From Eutrophovita sp913057845 (GTDB taxonomy: Bacteria; Pseudomonadota; Gammaproteobacteria; Burkholderiales; Eutrophovitaceae): a DNA stretch of 48,349 nucleotides. The DNA lies in the NCBI GenBank assembly GCA_963925895.1, contig CAWUVH010000017.1, positions 1-48,349 on the forward strand, read 5' to 3'. Both the position numbers and the translations under genes were made by a program. This document shows positions 11,853 through 21,185 of this stretch, piece by piece; positions within the stretch are counted from its first letter, which is position 1; each line of letters begins with the position of its first letter. A model generated the notes under the pieces. The model was given only the letters and a program-made list of their open reading frames with translations. It did not search any database and had not been told where the DNA came from.

Positions 11853-12209
11853 TTAACTATTCCGGTAAATCATCGGCGGCAGCGGAGCGTCTCCACCCAA
11901 CACATGAACGTGCAGATGAAAGACATCTTGCCGACCCACCTTACCCGTATTAACAATGGACCTAAACCCATTTGTTGAACCTGCTTTTGCGGCAAACAAA
12001 TGCGCCATGCCCATCATTCTACCCAGCAAACCATAATCTTCTTCGGTTACATCCGCAAGTGAACTGATGTGCTTCTTGGGAATTACAAGCAAATGCACAG
12101 ATGCTTGAGGATTAATATCTTTAAAAACAAATAGTTCCTCATCCTCATAAACCGTATCACTGGGCACCTCGCCGGAGACAATTTTACAAAAAATACAATC
12201 TTGCGCCAT
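11853..12209 (-). CDS. hinT: HIT-family purine nucleoside phosphoramidase HinT
   Basis: This small cytosolic hydrolase acts on adenosine phosphoramidates and aminoacyl-adenylates. Its 118 residues include an N-terminal CIFC zinc-type pair (C5, C8) and the histidine triad HLHVHVLGG (H98, H100, H102). It lies between hisE and tatA, the usual betaproteobacterial position, so it is cotranscribed with histidine and Tat genes without an obvious functional link. Confidence 0.95.
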   Translation of the reverse strand: MAQDCIFCKIVSGEVPSDTVYEDEELFVFKDINPQASVHLLVIPKKHISSLADVTEEDYGLLGRMMGMAHLFAAKAGSTNGFRSIVNTGKVGRQDVFHLHVHVLGGDAPLPPMIYRNS

Positions 12210-12230
12210 ACCCAGACCATTTCATCAAGT

Positions 12231-12551
12231 TTATTTCCGACCCGCTTTTTCCTCGAGCCCTGAGATTCCTTCCCTGCGTTCTAACTCACTGGCCACATCA
12301 CCCATAGAAATGTCATGGTACGCCATAACAACCAAAGAATGAAACCATAAATCAGCCAGCTCTCGAACGACATGATCTGAGTCATCGTCCTTAGACGCCA
12401 TCATGACTTCCAGCGCCTCCTCACCGAATTTTTTGAGCAAATGATCCTGCCCCTTTCGAAATAATTCTTCTGTATAGGACTTGCCCGTCACTGATTTCTT
12501 CCGACTGACGATTAAATCGTGGAGTCGATTAAATACCTCTAAATCATTCAT
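12231..12551 (-). CDS. hisE: Phosphoribosyl-ATP pyrophosphatase
   Basis: This enzyme catalyses the second step of histidine synthesis, hydrolysing PR-ATP to PR-AMP. It is a separate HisE, not fused to HisI. I chose the ATG at 12551 (106 residues), because it has GGA 5 nt upstream, overlaps the hisI stop by 8 bp (ATGAATGA) and matches the usual start of the family; an upstream ATG at 12575 is also in frame. The MazG-like helices carry KKFGEEALEVMMA and ELADLWFHSLV, with the metal-binding acidic residues. Confidence 0.94.
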   Translation of the reverse strand: MNDLEVFNRLHDLIVSRKKSVTGKSYTEELFRKGQDHLLKKFGEEALEVMMASKDDDSDHVVRELADLWFHSLVVMAYHDISMGDVASELERREGISGLEEKAGRK

Positions 12552-12939
12552 TTTTTCCGTAGATCTCTTCTGCATTTTTGATCACTTTTTCACTGATAGC
12601 CCACTGATCTCGTTCCAATTTCTTAAAGAAACAACTATTCCTTCCCGTATGACACGCAATGCCGCCAACTTGCTCAACCGTAAATACGAGCGAATCCCCA
12701 TCACAATCCAGATAAACATCCTTAATCAATTGGTAATGCCCGGACGACTCACCCTTGAGCCATAATTTATTGCGAGAGCGAGACCAAAAACACGCCCGCC
12801 CACCACTGAGCGATTTTAAAATTGCTTCCTCATTGGCCCAGGCCACCATTAAAATTTTGCCGGTGCCCCAATCTTGAACAACCACCGTCACAAGTCCATC
12901 AGCGTTCCATTTAATCTCGGAAACCCACTCATAACTCAT
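12544..12939 (-). CDS. hisI: Phosphoribosyl-AMP cyclohydrolase
   Basis: This enzyme opens the purine ring of PR-AMP in the third step of histidine synthesis. The 131-residue protein has the magnesium site DCDGD (D78, D80, D82) and the zinc cysteines C79, C96 (in ACHTGR) and C103. It starts at the ATGA overlap with hisF (12936-12939) and overlaps hisE at its end, so translation is probably coupled. Confidence 0.97.
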   Translation of the reverse strand: MSYEWVSEIKWNADGLVTVVVQDWGTGKILMVAWANEEAILKSLSGGRACFWSRSRNKLWLKGESSGHYQLIKDVYLDCDGDSLVFTVEQVGGIACHTGRNSCFFKKLERDQWAISEKVIKNAEEIYGKNE

Positions 12940-13703
12940 AACCGGACCTCTATCCCGGCTTGAGCCATGACCTCTTTGACCTCTCTTACTGACATTTCCC
13001 CATAATGAAAAACACTGGCAGCCAACAATGCATCTGCACCACCTTTAAGCACCCCTTCAACAAAGTGTTCTGCGACACCAACCCCTCCACTGGCAATGAT
13101 CGGAATACTCAAAGCATCAGACATTGCACGAGTCAGGGCGATATCAAAACCCTGCTTGGTGCCGTCCTGATCCATACTGGTCAATAAAATTTCACCCGCT
13201 CCAGCTTCTTGCATTCGTAAACCCCATTCTATCGCGTCTAAGCCGGTTTCGTTACGCCCGCCATGGGTGAAAACCTCCCAACCAGAATTAACGCCAGGGC
13301 GCGCCTTCGCATCAATAGCCACAACGATACACTGTGATCCAAAGAAACTACTCGCCTCTTTTACCAAACCAGGATTCAGTACTGCTGAGGTATTAATGCT
13401 CACCTTGTCTGCACCAGCTTTCAATAGCCTCTGTACGTCAGCGGTTGCCCTAACACCTCCACCAACAGTTAGCGGTATAAAGACTTGCTCCGCTACGTCC
13501 TCGATGACTTTTAATATCAGCCCTCGCTCATCACTGCTTGCCGTGATATCAAGAAAGCAAAGCTCGTCTGCGCCTTGCTCATCATATCGTTGAGCAACTT
13601 CTACAGGGTCGCCCGCATCCCTGAGACTTACAAAATTGACCCCCTTAACAACGCGTCCATTATTGACGTCCAGGCAAGGGATGATTCTTTTCGTCAATGC
13701 CAC
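12936..13703 (-). CDS. hisF: Imidazole glycerol phosphate synthase, cyclase subunit HisF
   Basis: HisF uses ammonia from HisH to convert PRFAR into IGP and AICAR. It is a (beta-alpha)8 barrel of 255 residues with catalytic aspartates D12 (PCLDVNNGRVVKG) and D131 (VAIDAKA), and phosphate-binding GGGV and ASGGVG loops. The start is GTG at 13703, with a good GAGGGG upstream. It ends in an ATGA overlap with hisI. Confidence 0.97.
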   Translation of the reverse strand: MALTKRIIPCLDVNNGRVVKGVNFVSLRDAGDPVEVAQRYDEQGADELCFLDITASSDERGLILKVIEDVAEQVFIPLTVGGGVRATADVQRLLKAGADKVSINTSAVLNPGLVKEASSFFGSQCIVVAIDAKARPGVNSGWEVFTHGGRNETGLDAIEWGLRMQEAGAGEILLTSMDQDGTKQGFDIALTRAMSDALSIPIIASGGVGVAEHFVEGVLKGGADALLAASVFHYGEMSVREVKEVMAQAGIEVRL

Positions 13704-13724
13704 TCGCCTGACCCCTCGCTTTGG

Positions 13725-14459
13725 CTAACCATGCTTTGCGATTTGATTCGCTTCTTTAAAATCAAAGGCAGATTCATATATCGCACGCCCAGTAATTGCT
13801 CCCGTAACACCGTCCGCCTCCAGCTCTCTCAGCCTACGAATATCATCGATGGAGTTGATGCCCCCGCTAGCAATAACAGGGATATCCAGAGAAGACGCTA
13901 ATTCTTTCGTGGATTGTATATTCGCGCCAGTCATCATCCCGTCTCGACCAATGTCCGTATAAATAACTGCTTCGACCCCGTAACTCTGAAATTTCTTCGC
14001 CATATCAGTAACATCGTGCTCGGTCACTTTCGCCCAGCCATCGACGGCCACCTTTCCATCCTTACCATCAAGCCCTACGATAATATGACTTGGAAATGCT
14101 AGACAAGCCTCCTGCAAAAACCCTGGTTTGCGAATCGCAGCGGTTCCAATAACAACGAACGATACTCCTCGAGTCAAATAACGCTCTATCGTTTCAAGAT
14201 CTCGTATGCCGCCCCCAACCTGAACAGGAACAGCGCCTCCGATAGCATCCACGATTTCACTTATTGCTCGCTCATTCTCCGGCTTCCCCTCAAACGCTCC
14301 GTTTAAGTCCACAAGATGAAGTCGTTGAGCACCTAATTGTTGCCAATGCTTGGCCATAGCTAAGGGGTCCTCAGAGAAAACCGTAGCATCCTCCATCAAA
14401 CCCTGCCGAAGACGAACGCAATGTCCGTCCTTAAGATCAATCGCTGGAATCAAAATCAT
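13725..14459 (-). CDS. hisA: ProFAR isomerase HisA
   Basis: HisA isomerises ProFAR to PRFAR, the fourth step of histidine synthesis. It has 244 residues in a TIM barrel related to HisF, with the catalytic aspartates D8 (PAIDLKDG) and D131 (VGLDGKDG) and the GGGIR and ASGGI phosphate loops. It lies between hisH (53 bp upstream) and hisF (21 bp downstream). Confidence 0.97.
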   Translation of the reverse strand: MILIPAIDLKDGHCVRLRQGLMEDATVFSEDPLAMAKHWQQLGAQRLHLVDLNGAFEGKPENERAISEIVDAIGGAVPVQVGGGIRDLETIERYLTRGVSFVVIGTAAIRKPGFLQEACLAFPSHIIVGLDGKDGKVAVDGWAKVTEHDVTDMAKKFQSYGVEAVIYTDIGRDGMMTGANIQSTKELASSLDIPVIASGGINSIDDIRRLRELEADGVTGAITGRAIYESAFDFKEANQIAKHG

Positions 14460-14512
14460 AGAATTTAATTAAATTTTAAAGCGTCCAAAACTACACAATG
14501 AAATGAATAATG

Positions 14513-15160
14513 CTAGCAAGTCCATTGGCCATCCCAATTCAAAAAATTAGACAACAACTTTAGACCTGCGTGTTGACTTTTCTCTGGATGAAACTGAACA
14601 GCAACCAAATTTCCAAAGGCTACCGCACTTGTGAAGCTATTACAGTAAGTCGTCTCCCCAATGACCGTCTCCGACACTACCGGCTCAACAAAATAACTAT
14701 GCACAAAGTAAAAATATTCTTGATTATCTATTCCTTCAAAAATCGGATGTGCTCGACAAATGTCGACCTTATTCCAACCCATATGAGGAACTTTGAATTT
14801 GACGCCCGTGGCATCGAGATTTTCTGGGGAAAACTTGCGAGCCTGCCCCAACATTAAACCAAGACCGGGAACGTCACCCTCTTCACTACGCTCAAAAAGA
14901 AGCTGCAACCCTATACAAATACCTAAAAATGGTTTTGTCGCCGCAGCCAATCGTATGGGATCAATTAACCTCCTGGACTCCAGCTCTTTCATGCAATCTG
15001 GCATTGCCCCTTGACCCGGGAACACGATTTTGTCCGCAATTGCAATGTCGGCTGGATCACCTGAAATCTTAATGACATCAGATGTTCCTAGATGCGCTAG
15101 GGCCTTCTCTACTGATCGCAGATTGCCCATTCCATAATCGACTACTACAACCAAAGCCAT
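14513..15160 (-). CDS. hisH: Imidazole glycerol phosphate synthase, glutaminase subunit HisH
   Basis: HisH is the class I glutamine amidotransferase subunit that feeds ammonia to HisF. In its 215 residues the catalytic triad is visible: C82 in LGICIGLQLL, then H191 and E193 in VQFHPEKS. It follows hisB by 17 bp. The order hisB-hisH-hisA-hisF is the standard cluster order. Confidence 0.97.
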   Translation of the reverse strand: MALVVVVDYGMGNLRSVEKALAHLGTSDVIKISGDPADIAIADKIVFPGQGAMPDCMKELESRRLIDPIRLAAATKPFLGICIGLQLLFERSEEGDVPGLGLMLGQARKFSPENLDATGVKFKVPHMGWNKVDICRAHPIFEGIDNQEYFYFVHSYFVEPVVSETVIGETTYCNSFTSAVAFGNLVAVQFHPEKSQHAGLKLLSNFLNWDGQWTC

Positions 15161-15177
15161 ATTAAACCGTCAACTGA

Positions 15178-15768
15178 CTAGAGTTGCCCCTTAGTTGAAG
15201 GAAGAGCACCACCGCTACGCACGTCAACGGCCACGGCCATACGAAGTGCACGACCAAAGGCCTTAAACACTGTTTCAGCTTGGTGGTGCGCGTTTATCCC
15301 CTTCAAATTATCAATATGAAGAGTAATCCCCGCTTGATTCACAAAGCCCTGAAAAAACTCTCGGATCACATCAACGTCAAAGTCACCGATACGGCCTCGA
15401 ACATACTTGACTGAGTACTCTAAACCTGGCCTTCCCGATAAATCAACCACTACACGTGACAGAGCTTCATCCAGGGGAACATAGGAATAACCGTACCTAA
15501 AGATTCCCTTTTTATCAGGAAGCGCTTTAGCAAAAGCTTGACCCAGAGTAATACCGATATCCTCCACCGTGTGATGGATATCAATATGAAGGTCTCCCTC
15601 AGCCTTTATGGAGAGATCAAATAACCCATGACGCGCAACTTGGTCAAGCATGTGGTCAAAAAATCCAATCCCCGTGCTGATATCAGATTTTCCAACACCA
15701 TCCAAGTTAACCTCCACCCCTATTTGGGTTTCGAACGTATTTCTTTCGACTTTAGCAATTCTATCCAT
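15178..15768 (-). CDS. hisB: Imidazoleglycerol-phosphate dehydratase
   Basis: This enzyme catalyses the sixth pathway step. It is the monofunctional form, with no N-terminal histidinol-phosphatase domain, so that activity must come from another gene outside the window. The ATG at 15768 gives 196 residues, the usual length; an in-frame TTG at 15780 adds four residues and has no ribosome-binding site. The manganese-site motifs GFFDHMLDQ, HHTVEDIG and the C-terminal HHQAE are all present. Confidence 0.96.
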   Translation of the reverse strand: MDRIAKVERNTFETQIGVEVNLDGVGKSDISTGIGFFDHMLDQVARHGLFDLSIKAEGDLHIDIHHTVEDIGITLGQAFAKALPDKKGIFRYGYSYVPLDEALSRVVVDLSGRPGLEYSVKYVRGRIGDFDVDVIREFFQGFVNQAGITLHIDNLKGINAHHQAETVFKAFGRALRMAVAVDVRSGGALPSTKGQL

Positions 15769-15834
15769 GAGAGTCTTCAAGCTTAAAAATGATAGATATA
15801 AACGGTGCTATTTTATACGAATAACGTCATCCTA

Positions 15835-16899
15835 TTAATGCGCGAGGATTAATTGCAAACGCTTAAGCATCTCTCCGACTATCTCCTCTGTTCCAACGGT
15901 GATGCGAAGAAATTCCTCAACACGCGTTGGTCTAGTGAAGTGCCGCACGAGAATATCGGCTTGTCGAAGCTCTTGGTGGAGCGATCGAGCTGAAAGCCGC
16001 TCATGGCGCACAAACACAAAATTAGTCGCCGAAGGCAAAACCAAAAAACCCAAGGCCGACAAACCGGACGAGAGCTTTTCACGACTTCGCATAATGTCGA
16101 GCCGCACTTTATTTAAGTAATCACGATCTTCAATCGCAGCAATGGCTCCGGCTGAAGCAAGCCGATCAACAGGGTAAGAGTTAAAACTATCCTTAACTCG
16201 ATGCAAAGCCTCTATTAAATCGGCATGGCCTAAGGCGTACCCAACGCGCAGTCCTGCTAGCCCATAAGATTTCGAAAGAGATCGGGTCACCAGGAGGTTC
16301 GGGAACTCTTGGATAAGTACTACTGCAGATTCCGCGCCAAAATCGACATAAGCCTCGTCAATGACCACTGTACTGTCAGATTGGCTTTCCAGTAATCTGC
16401 GAATTGAAGGAAGTCCAAGATCAATTCCAGTGGGCGCATTTGGATTGGGCAGAATAACGCCACCATTCCCTTTTGAGTAATCTTCTATTTCGATGAGGAA
16501 ATCAGCGTTTAGCGGAATTTCCTCATAAGATAAATCAAACAACCGACAATAACTTGGGTAAAAACTGTACGTAATATCTGGGAACAAAACTGGCTGGTCG
16601 GACTTAAAAAGCGCGCGAAAAACATGCGCCAGCACTTCGTCTGACCCGTTACCTACAAAAACATTATCGACGCTTAAGTCCTCCAAAGAGGCAACCGCCG
16701 CACGAAGATCCAAGCAACGCGGGTCTGGGTACAACCGCAGATCATCACCCACACACCTTGAAATCGCATCGATCGCTTTTTTACTGGGTCCGTAGGGACT
16801 TTCGTTCGTATTGAGTTTAATGACCGTTTTTGAATCGGTCTGTTCTCCAGGGACGTAGGGGCTCAGCCGGCTAACAACATCACTCCAGAAACGACTCAT
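15835..16899 (-). CDS. hisC: Histidinol-phosphate aminotransferase
   Basis: This PLP-dependent transaminase makes histidinol phosphate. It is a fold type I protein of 354 residues with the Schiff-base lysine K210 in TRSLSKSYGLAGLRVGY, NPNAPTG for substrate/PLP contact (about 152-158), and DEAYVDF (about 181-187). It begins in an ATGA overlap with hisD and is followed 66 bp later by hisB. Confidence 0.96.
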   Translation of the reverse strand: MSRFWSDVVSRLSPYVPGEQTDSKTVIKLNTNESPYGPSKKAIDAISRCVGDDLRLYPDPRCLDLRAAVASLEDLSVDNVFVGNGSDEVLAHVFRALFKSDQPVLFPDITYSFYPSYCRLFDLSYEEIPLNADFLIEIEDYSKGNGGVILPNPNAPTGIDLGLPSIRRLLESQSDSTVVIDEAYVDFGAESAVVLIQEFPNLLVTRSLSKSYGLAGLRVGYALGHADLIEALHRVKDSFNSYPVDRLASAGAIAAIEDRDYLNKVRLDIMRSREKLSSGLSALGFLVLPSATNFVFVRHERLSARSLHQELRQADILVRHFTRPTRVEEFLRITVGTEEIVGEMLKRLQLILAH

Positions 16900-18191
16900 G
16901 ATTGAAATCTCTTTTCAGCCGATCGGGCGTGAGCTTCTAGCCCTTCCTCGCGTGCTAGTTTCGCTGCAATACGACCTAAATCTCGCGCTCCTGATTCGCT
17001 AACCTCAATCAAACTTGTACGCTTCTGAAAATCATAAACACCTAACGGCGATGAAAAACGAGCAGTTCCCGAAGTCGGTAACACGTGATTAGGGCCGGCA
17101 CAGTAATCACCAAGGGCTTCGGATGTATACCTACCCATAAATATCGCGCCCGCGTTATCTATCTGATCTAGAAGCAACCCAGGCTCCTCAACAGAGAGCT
17201 CCAGATGCTCTGGAGCAATGCTATTCGCGATTTTGCACGCCTCATCAAGATCTTTAACAAGAATCAATGCGCCACGATCCTCTAACGATTTTTTGATCAC
17301 TGACTTTCGCGGCATCTCGGGTAGTAATGCCAAAGCCCTTTCTTGCACTCGAAACAAAAATGACTCATCGTTCGTGATCAATATTGATTGAGACAATTCA
17401 TCATGCTCGGCCTGAGAAAAAAGATCCATAACTATCCAGTCAGGGTCAGTCTTCCCATCACAAATTATCAAAATCTCCGAAGGGCCCGCGATCATGTCAA
17501 TACCAACGGTCCCAAACACCTTTTTCTTTGCTAATGCTACGTATGCGTTACCTGGGCCAACGATCTTGTCTACTTTATTAATCGTCTGAGTCCCGTAAGC
17601 AAGTGCGCCGATCGCTTGCGCACCACCGATCTTATATACCCGATCTACTCCAGCAATATGCGCCGCCGCCAACACAACAGGATTAACCACGCCGTTTGGC
17701 GTTGGCGCAACCATCACAATTTCTTTAACGCCAGCAACTCGAGCTGGGATTGCATTCATCAATACAGAGGAAGGATAGGCCGCTTTGCCTCCCGGAACAT
17801 AGAGACCGACCCGAGCTAGAGGAACAATCTTTTGACCCAGAAGATTCCCTGACTCGTCTCGATAAGACCACGAGTTCTGGATCTGTCGCTGGTGGTAACT
17901 CTCGATTCGACGCGCAGCAGCCATCAAGGCGTCTGTAACTTCACTATCGACAGCACTCAGAGCGGACGCCAAAACCTCTGCGCCAACCGTCAAATCCTCG
18001 ATAAAAGCCGCTTGAGTCCGATCAAACTTATTGGTCAGCGCAATGAGCGCGGCGTCCCCGTGCCTACGGACCTGCTGAAGTATATCATCCACGACAATCT
18101 CAATGGCCGAGACAGAATTCTCATCAAAAGCCAATGTCTCTCTCAATTGTTGATCGAAATCCGCGTCCGCGTATTTAATAACCTTAATCAT
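16896..18191 (-). CDS. hisD: Histidinol dehydrogenase
   Basis: This zinc enzyme catalyses the last two oxidations to histidine with NAD. I chose the ATG at 18191 (431 residues) because GAAGAG precedes it; a GTG at 18197 is in frame but overlaps that site. Conserved segments are visible: LYVPGGKAAYPSSVLM, the KIVGPGNAYVA NAD region, the QAEHDELSQS zinc-ligand region and APEHLEL near the C-terminus. It overlaps hisG by 8 bp at its start and hisC at its end. Confidence 0.96.
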   Translation of the reverse strand: MIKVIKYADADFDQQLRETLAFDENSVSAIEIVVDDILQQVRRHGDAALIALTNKFDRTQAAFIEDLTVGAEVLASALSAVDSEVTDALMAAARRIESYHQRQIQNSWSYRDESGNLLGQKIVPLARVGLYVPGGKAAYPSSVLMNAIPARVAGVKEIVMVAPTPNGVVNPVVLAAAHIAGVDRVYKIGGAQAIGALAYGTQTINKVDKIVGPGNAYVALAKKKVFGTVGIDMIAGPSEILIICDGKTDPDWIVMDLFSQAEHDELSQSILITNDESFLFRVQERALALLPEMPRKSVIKKSLEDRGALILVKDLDEACKIANSIAPEHLELSVEEPGLLLDQIDNAGAIFMGRYTSEALGDYCAGPNHVLPTSGTARFSSPLGVYDFQKRTSLIEVSESGARDLGRIAAKLAREEGLEAHARSAEKRFQS

Positions 18192-18858
18192 TGGCACTCT
18201 TCATTTGGTTAACCGTCAGCCCGAATGCATCTATGATCGGCTGCACCATCGCATGCTTTAGCTTTAATGATGCAGCACTCACAATTAATCGCGAGCTGAT
18301 CTGACGCACCTCCTCCACAGCCACAAGTTTATTTGCTTGCAGTGTTTTACCACTCGATACAAGATCAACAATCACATCAGCCAACCCGACTAAAGGTGCG
18401 AGCTCCATTGAGCCATAAAGTTTAATTAAATCAATATGGACTCCCTTCTGAGCGAAATGATTCCGTGCGGCTTTAACATATTTGGTGGCCACTCTAAGAC
18501 GCGCTCCAGAACGAATGACATTGTTGTAATCCATCCCCTCCGGTACGGCCACCATCAATTTGCATTGAGCAATTCCCAGATCTAATGGCTCAAACAAGCC
18601 TTCTCCATCGTGCTCAAGTAAGACATCCTTACCCGCAACCCCTAGATCAGCAGCTCCTCTTTGAACATACGTAGGCACGTCACTTGCACGCACAATGATA
18701 ATGCGCAACCTAGGGTCAGAAGTCCCAATGATCAGTTTTCTCGATTTTTCGGGGTCATCAATCAGATTTATCCCCATGCCCTTTAAAAAAGGCAATGTAT
18801 CTTCAAGGATGCGCCCTTTAGATAGAGCCATCGTGACGAATTCACCAGATTTAACCAA
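18184..18858 (-). CDS. hisG: ATP phosphoribosyltransferase, short form HisG(S)
   Basis: HisG catalyses the first, committed step of histidine synthesis (ATP plus PRPP). The protein is only 224 residues and lacks the C-terminal histidine-sensing domain of long HisG, so by family knowledge it needs the regulatory partner HisZ, which is not in this window. Motifs include ALSKGRILEDTLPFL and GAADLGVAGKDVL. The start is TTG at 18858, supported by GAGG 8 nt upstream; an ATG nine codons in lacks such support. It heads the his genes, 50 bp downstream of murA, with no leader peptide or attenuator visible. Confidence 0.95.
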   Translation of the reverse strand: MVKSGEFVTMALSKGRILEDTLPFLKGMGINLIDDPEKSRKLIIGTSDPRLRIIIVRASDVPTYVQRGAADLGVAGKDVLLEHDGEGLFEPLDLGIAQCKLMVAVPEGMDYNNVIRSGARLRVATKYVKAARNHFAQKGVHIDLIKLYGSMELAPLVGLADVIVDLVSSGKTLQANKLVAVEEVRQISSRLIVSAASLKLKHAMVQPIIDAFGLTVNQMKSAND

Positions 18859-18908
18859 TGCTATAACCTCAATAATTTATGAAAAATAACCAATAACCAA
18901 CACTCAAA

Positions 18909-20165
18909 CTAATTGGCAACGCGCTTAATTCTTGCCCCTAAACGCCCAAATTTTTCTTCAATCCGCTCATAACCCCGGTCCAAATGATAAATACGACCTA
19001 CAACGGTCTCACCAGAAGCGATTAAACCAGCAATGATCAATCCAGCAGACGCACGAAGGTCTGTGGCCATTACCTCAGCTCCAGTAAGTGAAGAAACTCC
19101 CTGAATAACCGCCATATTACCTTGGATTTCAATCTTCGCGCCTAAACGCTCGAGCTCTTGTACATGCATGAATCTGTTCTCGAAAATAGTTTCAGAGATA
19201 GTACTTGTACCATCGGCAATGGTGTCAAGCGCCATAAACTGGGCCTGCATATCCGTCGGAAATCCAGGATAAGGTGCCGTCTCTATGTCTATTGGATTCA
19301 ACCGGCGCGATACAATTAAAAGTAAATTGTCACCCTCATGATTGATGACAGCGCCAGCTCCAGTAAGCTTTGACGTGATAGAACTTATTATGTTCGTATC
19401 CACGCCTTTGAGTAACAATTCCCCTCCAGTCGCCGCCACTGCGGTCATATAGGTGCCAGCCTCGATCCTATCAAACATAACAGCGTGGTCAAATCCATTG
19501 AGCGACTCAACGCCTTCAATCCTAATCGTCTCGGTACCTGCACCCGTAATCTTGGCCCCCATAGCCAATAGGCACTTAGCAAGGTCCACAACCTCGGGCT
19601 CCATCGCCGCATTTCTCAAAATAGTGACGCCATCAGCCAATGTTGCAGCTAACATAAGGTTTTCTGTACCCGTAACCGTTACAAGATCAAAAACAATCTC
19701 CGCGCCTACTAGTCGTTCAGCACTAACAGAAAGATACCCTTGGTCAATTTCCACACGAGCGCCCATAGCCTCGAGCCCCTTAATGTGCTGATCTACTGGA
19801 CGCTGCCCTATCGCACACCCCCCCGGTAGGGACACTTGCGCTTTACCGAATCGAGCTACCAGCGGCCCTAAAACCAATACCGAAGCACGCATGGTCCGCA
19901 CTAATTCATAAGGTGCTTGCAGCCGAGTCACATCTCTCGCCGACAACACCACCCCCATCTTCTCATCCAGCTCAACATCAACGCCAATATGCCCTAGAAG
20001 GGTCAGCATCGTTGTGACGTCTTGAAGATGGGGCAAATTACGAATTCTGACGCTTTCGGCAGTCAAAAGACTCGCACAGAGTATCGGAAGCGCAGCATTC
20101 TTCGCACCCGAAACCTGAACTTCGCCAAAAAGCTCTACTCCGCCTTGGATTACAAGCTTTTCCAC
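18909..20165 (-). CDS. murA: UDP-N-acetylglucosamine 1-carboxyvinyltransferase
   Basis: MurA catalyses the first committed step of peptidoglycan synthesis, transferring enolpyruvate from PEP. It has 418 residues. K22 and N23 lie in VSGAKNAALP, and the catalytic, fosfomycin-reactive cysteine C117 is in PGGCAIGQRPVD. It starts with GTG at 20165, one base after the ibaG stop, with AAGG 5 nt upstream. The ibaG-murA-hisG order is a strong lineage marker. Confidence 0.97.
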   Translation of the reverse strand: MEKLVIQGGVELFGEVQVSGAKNAALPILCASLLTAESVRIRNLPHLQDVTTMLTLLGHIGVDVELDEKMGVVLSARDVTRLQAPYELVRTMRASVLVLGPLVARFGKAQVSLPGGCAIGQRPVDQHIKGLEAMGARVEIDQGYLSVSAERLVGAEIVFDLVTVTGTENLMLAATLADGVTILRNAAMEPEVVDLAKCLLAMGAKITGAGTETIRIEGVESLNGFDHAVMFDRIEAGTYMTAVAATGGELLLKGVDTNIISSITSKLTGAGAVINHEGDNLLLIVSRRLNPIDIETAPYPGFPTDMQAQFMALDTIADGTSTISETIFENRFMHVQELERLGAKIEIQGNMAVIQGVSSLTGAEVMATDLRASAGLIIAGLIASGETVVGRIYHLDRGYERIEEKFGRLGARIKRVAN

Positions 20166-20166
20166 A

Positions 20167-20409
20167 CTAACCTTCTTGAACTTCCCATTCAGTCGGACTA
20201 AATGTCTTCATGGACAGTGCGTGGATCTCGCTTTTCATACGATCACCCAAAGCCGCATATACGATCTGGTGACGTTGCAGTCGGCTCTTGCCATCAAAAG
20301 CGGCGCTCACAATGACTGCCTCAAAATGTTGGCCATCACCGATCACCGTAATGTGAGTACAGGCTAACGAATCCTGGATATACGTTTTAACATCATCTGG
20401 AGTAACCAT
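20167..20409 (-). CDS. ibaG: BolA-family protein IbaG
   Basis: This small BolA-like protein is thought to work with monothiol glutaredoxins in Fe-S trafficking and acid response. The ATG at 20409 gives 80 residues and has AGGA 7 nt upstream. A longer frame from a GTG at 20445 overlaps the permease gene and is unlikely. The conserved RLQRHQIVYAALGD segment with its invariant histidine is present. Its place between mla/ABC genes and murA matches yrbA (ibaG) of E. coli. Confidence 0.93.
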   Translation of the reverse strand: MVTPDDVKTYIQDSLACTHITVIGDGQHFEAVIVSAAFDGKSRLQRHQIVYAALGDRMKSEIHALSMKTFSPTEWEVQEG

Positions 20410-20422
20410 AAATTTATCCTGC

Positions 20423-21184
20423 TTAACCTCGGAGCTTATAACCACTCCGAATTAGTGACAAACATCCCAATGATAAGAACAAACTCACCAGTGAGACAAC
20501 GCAAATGCTGATTTCAATCGGCACATCAGACCTGCCAAAGAATCCAGCACGAAATCCATCAATCAAGTAAAAAAATGGGTTGGCATGGGAGATCATCTGC
20601 CAAAGCGGCGGCAGACTGTCTACCGAATAAAAAACTCCAGATAAAAACGTCATGGGCAAAATAACGAAGTTCTGGAAGGCTGCCACTTGGTCAAACTTAT
20701 CCGCCCAAATTCCCGCAATGAGGCCGAGCGAGCCCAGTATAACGCTCCCGCAGGTGCCAAAAAACAAGATATAAAAAATATTACTGATGGGAACACTCAC
20801 AAAAAACATAGATGCAATGATCACACCTGACGCTACGAGCAATCCTCTAAGGCAAGCTGCAGAGATATACGCGGCAAAAAGCGCGTGGTGAGATATCGGG
20901 GTAAGAAGAATAAAAACGATATTGCCCATCATTTTTGATTGAGCCAAACTAGAAGACGTATTCGCAAAAGAGTTTTGCAACAAACTCATCATGGCGAGTC
21001 CTGGCACTAGAAACGTCAGATAATCGATTTCTATATCAGGATAAACGTTGATTCTGTTTTTGAGGGCATGAGAGAAAATCAGCAGATAAAGGAGAGACGT
21101 AAGAACCGGTGCGCCTACAGTTTGGACGGCAACTTTCCAAAACCTTAAAACTTCCTTCAAAAAAAGAGTACTAAAACCTGACAT
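20423..21184 (-). CDS. ABC-2 type exporter permease, YadH-like
   Basis: This is the membrane subunit of an ABC exporter paired with the ATPase just upstream (1 bp gap). It has 253 residues with about six hydrophobic segments, the VPGLAMMSLLQNSFANTSSS region and the MTFLSGVFYSVDSLP loop typical of the ABC-2 family. The substrate cannot be told from sequence; YadGH-like pairs are often guessed to export envelope lipids or polysaccharide. It sits inside the mla-ibaG-murA cluster. Confidence 0.9.
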   Translation of the reverse strand: MSGFSTLFLKEVLRFWKVAVQTVGAPVLTSLLYLLIFSHALKNRINVYPDIEIDYLTFLVPGLAMMSLLQNSFANTSSSLAQSKMMGNIVFILLTPISHHALFAAYISAACLRGLLVASGVIIASMFFVSVPISNIFYILFFGTCGSVILGSLGLIAGIWADKFDQVAAFQNFVILPMTFLSGVFYSVDSLPPLWQMISHANPFFYLIDGFRAGFFGRSDVPIEISICVVSLVSLFLSLGCLSLIRSGYKLRG

Positions 21185-21185
21185 C

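Noticed and set aside
18859..18908. Histidine leader peptide and attenuator before hisG
   Set aside because: The 50-bp gap has no run of His codons and no paired hairpins; the his genes sit inside a larger transcript.
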